DNA of 64,000 nt from Parafrankia discariae (GTDB lineage Bacteria; Actinomycetota; Actinomycetes; Frankiales; Frankiaceae): assembly GCF_000373365.1 (NCBI RefSeq), contig NZ_KB891230.1:155975-219974 (forward strand), given 5' to 3'. The notes under the pieces were generated by a model. That model was not told the DNA's origin. It saw only the letters and a list, made by a program, of their open reading frames with translations, and did no database searches. Each line of letters starts with the position of its first letter. The stretch's first letter is position 1. Below, piece by piece: positions 61,741 through 64,000 of the stretch. The position numbers and the translations under genes were made by a program.

Positions 61741-62870
61741 GGACCATTTCGCCGGGACAATCCCGGCGACGGGCCGCGATGCTGCGGACGGCCGGCACGC
61801 TCGCGGCGGCCTCGGTCGCCCTGGCCGCCTGCGGCTCCGGCGGCGGGGCGGGCCCGCAGCCCAGCGCCACGCCGACCGCCGGCACCGGAACGGGCGCCCC
61901 GGCCAGCGCCCCGGCGACCGCGGCCGCCGACCCGTTCCCGACGGCGGCCGCCGTCACCGCGCAACGGCCGGTCGAGTGCCCCGCCGGCGGGACCACCGTC
62001 AGCAACGCCGGTGACCTGCGCAGCGCGCTGTCCGCGGCGAAGCCGGGCGCCGTCATCCGGATGACGGACGGCACCTACGGCGGCGACTTCCGGCTGGCCG
62101 CCTCGGGCACCGAGGCCGCGCCGATCTGGCTGTGCGGCTCGCCCAAGGCCGTCCTCGACGGCGAGGACGACGCGGACTACGTGCTGCACCTGGACGGCGC
62201 GTCCTGGGTGCGGGTGGTCGGCTTCACCGTGCGCAACGGCCAGAAGGGCGTGATGGCGGACCGCGTCCAGCACTCGATCATCGCCCAGCTGCAGGTGAAC
62301 ACGATCGGCGACGAGGCGATCCACCTGCGCACGGCGAGCTCGGACAACCAGGTCATCGGCAACGTCATCCGCGACACCGGCAACCGGCGGGAGAAGTTCG
62401 GCGAGGGTGTCTACGTCGGGAGCGCGAGCAGCAACTGGTGCAAGTACACCGACTGTGGGCCGGACCGCAGCGACCGCAACTCGGTGATCGGCAACGACAT
62501 CGCCGGCACGACCTCGGAGAACATCGACATCAAGGAGGGCACGACCGGCGGGGTGATCAGCGGGAACACGCTGTCGTCGGACGCCCTCACCGAGGCCGAC
62601 TCGTGGATTGACATCAAGGGCAACGGCTGGCTGATCGAGGACAACACCGGAATCGGCGGCGGCGCCCTGGAGGACGGTTTCCAGACCCATGTCGAGCAGA
62701 AGGACTGGGGCCGGCAGAACACCTTCCGCCGTAATCGACTCCCGGTGAACGCCAAGGGCTACGGCATCTACATCCACGAGGGCGCCGAAACCGAGAACAT
62801 CGTCAGCTGCGACAACCAGGTCAGCGGGGCGTCGTCGGGGCCGTCCAACATCGACTGCTCGTCCGCCTGA
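61737..62870 (+). CDS. Right-handed beta-helix lipoprotein (PL6/Nos-like)
   Basis: 377 residues. Lipobox LAAC (Cys32), short Ala/Thr linker, then a beta-helix starting NAGDLRSALSAAKPGAVIRMTDGTYGGDFRLAASGTEAAPIWLCG, the usual opening of PL6/chondroitinase-B-like and DUF1565 helices, and continuing with VIGNVIRDTGNRREKFGEGVYVG, SVIGNDIAGTTSENIDIKEG and YGIYIHEGAETENIVSCDNQ. GTG start overlaps the previous stop (GTGA) with GGGGGAAA upstream. Likely an outer-face lyase or epimerase acting on the same polysaccharide. Confidence 0.87.
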   Translation: MRTISPGQSRRRAAMLRTAGTLAAASVALAACGSGGGAGPQPSATPTAGTGTGAPASAPATAAADPFPTAAAVTAQRPVECPAGGTTVSNAGDLRSALSAAKPGAVIRMTDGTYGGDFRLAASGTEAAPIWLCGSPKAVLDGEDDADYVLHLDGASWVRVVGFTVRNGQKGVMADRVQHSIIAQLQVNTIGDEAIHLRTASSDNQVIGNVIRDTGNRREKFGEGVYVGSASSNWCKYTDCGPDRSDRNSVIGNDIAGTTSENIDIKEGTTGGVISGNTLSSDALTEADSWIDIKGNGWLIEDNTGIGGGALEDGFQTHVEQKDWGRQNTFRRNRLPVNAKGYGIYIHEGAETENIVSCDNQVSGASSGPSNIDCSSA

Positions 62871-62938
62871 CGCGGGCCGGCACGACGCCGGCGCGGTCAG
62901 CGACACGGCACGGCCAGTGACACCGGCACGGCCAACGG

Positions 62939-62972
62939 GTCCGGCTCAGGGCACCATCGCCCTGAGCCGGAC
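62939..62972. terminator. Bidirectional hairpin at the end of the polyuronate operon
   Basis: Perfect 14-bp stem GTCCGGCTCAGGGC/GCCCTGAGCCGGAC, 6-base loop ACCATC. Contains the stop codon of the convergent gene ending at 62946. Confidence 0.85.
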
Positions 62973-63269
62973 CTGTTCCTGCAGCCAGTAGAGCTCCTGC
63001 GCCCAGAGCCGGAGCCGGGCGACCGCCGTGAGCTGCGCCGACAGCGCCCGGGCGACGACCGGCCTGGCCAGATTCTGCGGCGACTCCGGCGGCCACTGCC
63101 AGTCGGCGGCGTCCTGGGCCGCCCGCCGGTAGGCCGCTCCGCGCAACGCGACCTCCGCCAGGGCGAAGTCCACCTGCTCGGTGACCATCGCGAGGCGGGC
63201 GCGCATGTCCTCGGTACTGACGGTCGGACCTCCCCCGCCGGCGGAGAGATCCGCGCGTCGCACAGACAT
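62946..63269 (-). CDS. Small helical protein, unknown function
   Basis: 107 residues, helical and rich in Ala, Gln and Arg (MRARLAMVTEQVDFALAEVALRGAAYRRAAQDAADWQWP, LTAVARLRLWAQELYWLQEQVRLRAMV). No signal peptide, TM or family recognised. ATG 63269 follows TACCCT (minus strand, 63284-63279) by nine bases with no ribosome site, probably leaderless. The frame is open to 63494 but the extra part is not protein-like. Confidence 0.6.
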   Translation of the reverse strand: MSVRRADLSAGGGGPTVSTEDMRARLAMVTEQVDFALAEVALRGAAYRRAAQDAADWQWPPESPQNLARPVVARALSAQLTAVARLRLWAQELYWLQEQVRLRAMVP

Positions 63270-63478
63270 GGTGAAGGAAGGGTACGAGGAGTTGGGCTGG
63301 GAGCACAGCACCGGATAGCCCACACTCTGGCGACCTGGCGCACCGGGTGGGTGATTACCCGGCTCGGGTGAGTCCGGGACCGCACCGGCCCCCCGCGTGA
63401 GGTGACCTCCGGTCCGGGTAAGCGGACCTGCGGGGACACCGATCCGGCTCCCCGACGGCCCGACCACTGGGGGCACTG

Positions 63479-63898
63479 GTGGACCTGACATCACCGGCGA
63501 TTCTGATCATGCTCGGCTTCCCGCTCGTCGCGATGGCCGGGATGTTGATGATGAGCCGGCTCGAACGCAGCCTCACCGTTACCGTCACCGGTGCCGGCAC
63601 CGGTGACATGACCGGCGACAACGTGAGCGGCCGGCTGGACGGCGGCTCAGTGGCCGTGGCCGCGGCCGGCCTCCTCCACCCTGAGCCGGCCGGCGAGCCC
63701 GGTCTCGCGGACGAGCTCGACGAAGGCCGGCGCGGCCGCGCGGATACGCAGCTCGGCGTGGACCCGACGGAGCAGGAGGTCCGCGCGGAGCAGGGCGGCG
63801 AGCCCCGCGATGTCGATCGCCCGAAGTTCGGCCACATCCACCGTCACCACTCCGCCGCCCCGGCCCAGCAGCTCGCCGACCTGCTCGCGGAAACGTAG
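63479..63898 (+). CDS. Possible small membrane protein overlapping an antisense gene
   Basis: 139 residues if real. The first ~40 residues (MDLTSPAILIMLGFPLVAMAGMLMMSRLERSL) form one TM helix and charged junction, like small actinobacterial membrane peptides. The rest overlaps the STAS gene on the other strand by 252 bases and looks like its shadow. Either the gene is short with the overlap as an untidy end, or only the N-terminal part is functional. Confidence 0.35.
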   Translation: MDLTSPAILIMLGFPLVAMAGMLMMSRLERSLTVTVTGAGTGDMTGDNVSGRLDGGSVAVAAAGLLHPEPAGEPGLADELDEGRRGRADTQLGVDPTEQEVRAEQGGEPRDVDRPKFGHIHRHHSAAPAQQLADLLAET

Positions 63899-63994
63899 CC
63901 GGCCGACCGTGTCGAACTCGCCCCCGAGCTCGATCACGACGTCGTCCCCGGTCCGCCGCACCGTCATCCGCGTGGCTGTCGCGTCGACCCGCAT
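63647..63994 (-). CDS. STAS-domain protein (anti-sigma-factor antagonist-like)
   Basis: 115 residues, complete STAS fold: RRTGDDVVIELGGEFDTVGRLRFREQVGELL, VTVDVAELRAIDIAGLAALLRADLLLRRVHAELRI, ETGLAGRLRV. The motif that normally reads D-S-S-G around the phosphorylated Ser is IDIAG here, so it cannot be phosphorylated in the usual way. ATG 63994 lies six bases from the window edge; an upstream start is possible, as the frame is still open. Partners (RsbW-type kinase) are not in the window. Confidence 0.85.
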   Translation of the reverse strand: MRVDATATRMTVRRTGDDVVIELGGEFDTVGRLRFREQVGELLGRGGGVVTVDVAELRAIDIAGLAALLRADLLLRRVHAELRIRAAAPAFVELVRETGLAGRLRVEEAGRGHGH

Positions 63995-64000
63995 GCGTGC

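Noticed and set aside
1-64000. tRNA, rRNA, CRISPR, IS or prophage elements
   Set aside because: Looked for T-loop patterns, regularly spaced repeats, transposase motifs and att-like repeats; none supportable.

Overview
The window is GC-rich (about 70% or more by eye) with NNS codon use throughout. It carries twin-arginine and lipobox signals, many leaderless starts, an IdeR/DtxR-type iron box, a Zur-type zinc box, F420-type and mycothiol-era actinobacterial families, and long Pro/Ala/Gly-rich tails. This points to a filamentous or soil actinobacterium. A Frankia-like organism is my best guess, but that is inference from general character, not a proven assignment. I found no rRNA, tRNA, CRISPR array, insertion sequence or prophage; the window reads as ordinary chromosome with about 48 protein genes.

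Layout. 1-9.1 kb: the 5' part of a photolyase gene, a TM-helix channel-like protein, a PHB-depolymerase-type lipoprotein, a Pro-rich anchored protein, mscL and an HtrA protease. 9.4-10.9 kb: a sigma-region-2 protein fused to a membrane anchor. 11-16 kb: a minus-strand copper set (CopC-CopD fusion, YcnI/DUF1775 and two membrane proteins); three of its exported products would start with His after signal cleavage. 16-20 kb: a MOSC protein overlapping a response regulator, then a complete copper amine oxidase. 20.4-23.6 kb: an iron-box-controlled DUF2470 gene followed by a small ORF, a lipoprotein and an OmpA-domain protein. 23.6-27.5 kb: a znuA-znuC-znuB-znuB zinc/manganese ABC importer. 27.6-36 kb: an alanine-type aminotransferase, a GT-C membrane glycosyltransferase behind a DnaA-box cluster, zur, secreted proteins, a CapA-like phosphoesterase and an LLM oxidoreductase. 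37-41 kb: E1alpha-E1beta-E2 of a branched-chain/pyruvate-type 2-oxoacid dehydrogenase. 41-51.8 kb: a FadE-type acyl-CoA dehydrogenase, a giant patatin, a nitroreductase, a MarR regulator and an ABC exporter. 51.9-55.1 kb: a class III cyclase-ATPase-TPR regulator.

55.2-62.9 kb is the most striking part: two divergent, internally overlapping transcription units. One encodes UDP-glucose 6-dehydrogenase and a PL14-like polysaccharide lyase. The other encodes a processive Alg8/hyaluronan-synthase-like GT2 and two exported right-handed beta-helix proteins. Together they look like a complete pathway for a uronic-acid exopolysaccharide, possibly a glucuronan or alginate-like polymer: sugar nucleotide supply, membrane polymerisation, extracellular modification or lysis, and turnover. 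The right edge holds a small unknown protein and a STAS protein whose usual phospho-serine position is not serine.

Regulation seen in the sequence. An iron box overlaps the DUF2470 promoter. Two copies of the same Zur-like box lie upstream of znuA and zur, giving a plausible closed zinc circuit. There is a 15-bp inverted operator pair between the acyl-CoA dehydrogenase and patatin genes, four 17-bp iterons and a MarR-type palindrome between the nitroreductase and marR genes, and several strong hairpins that separate convergent genes.
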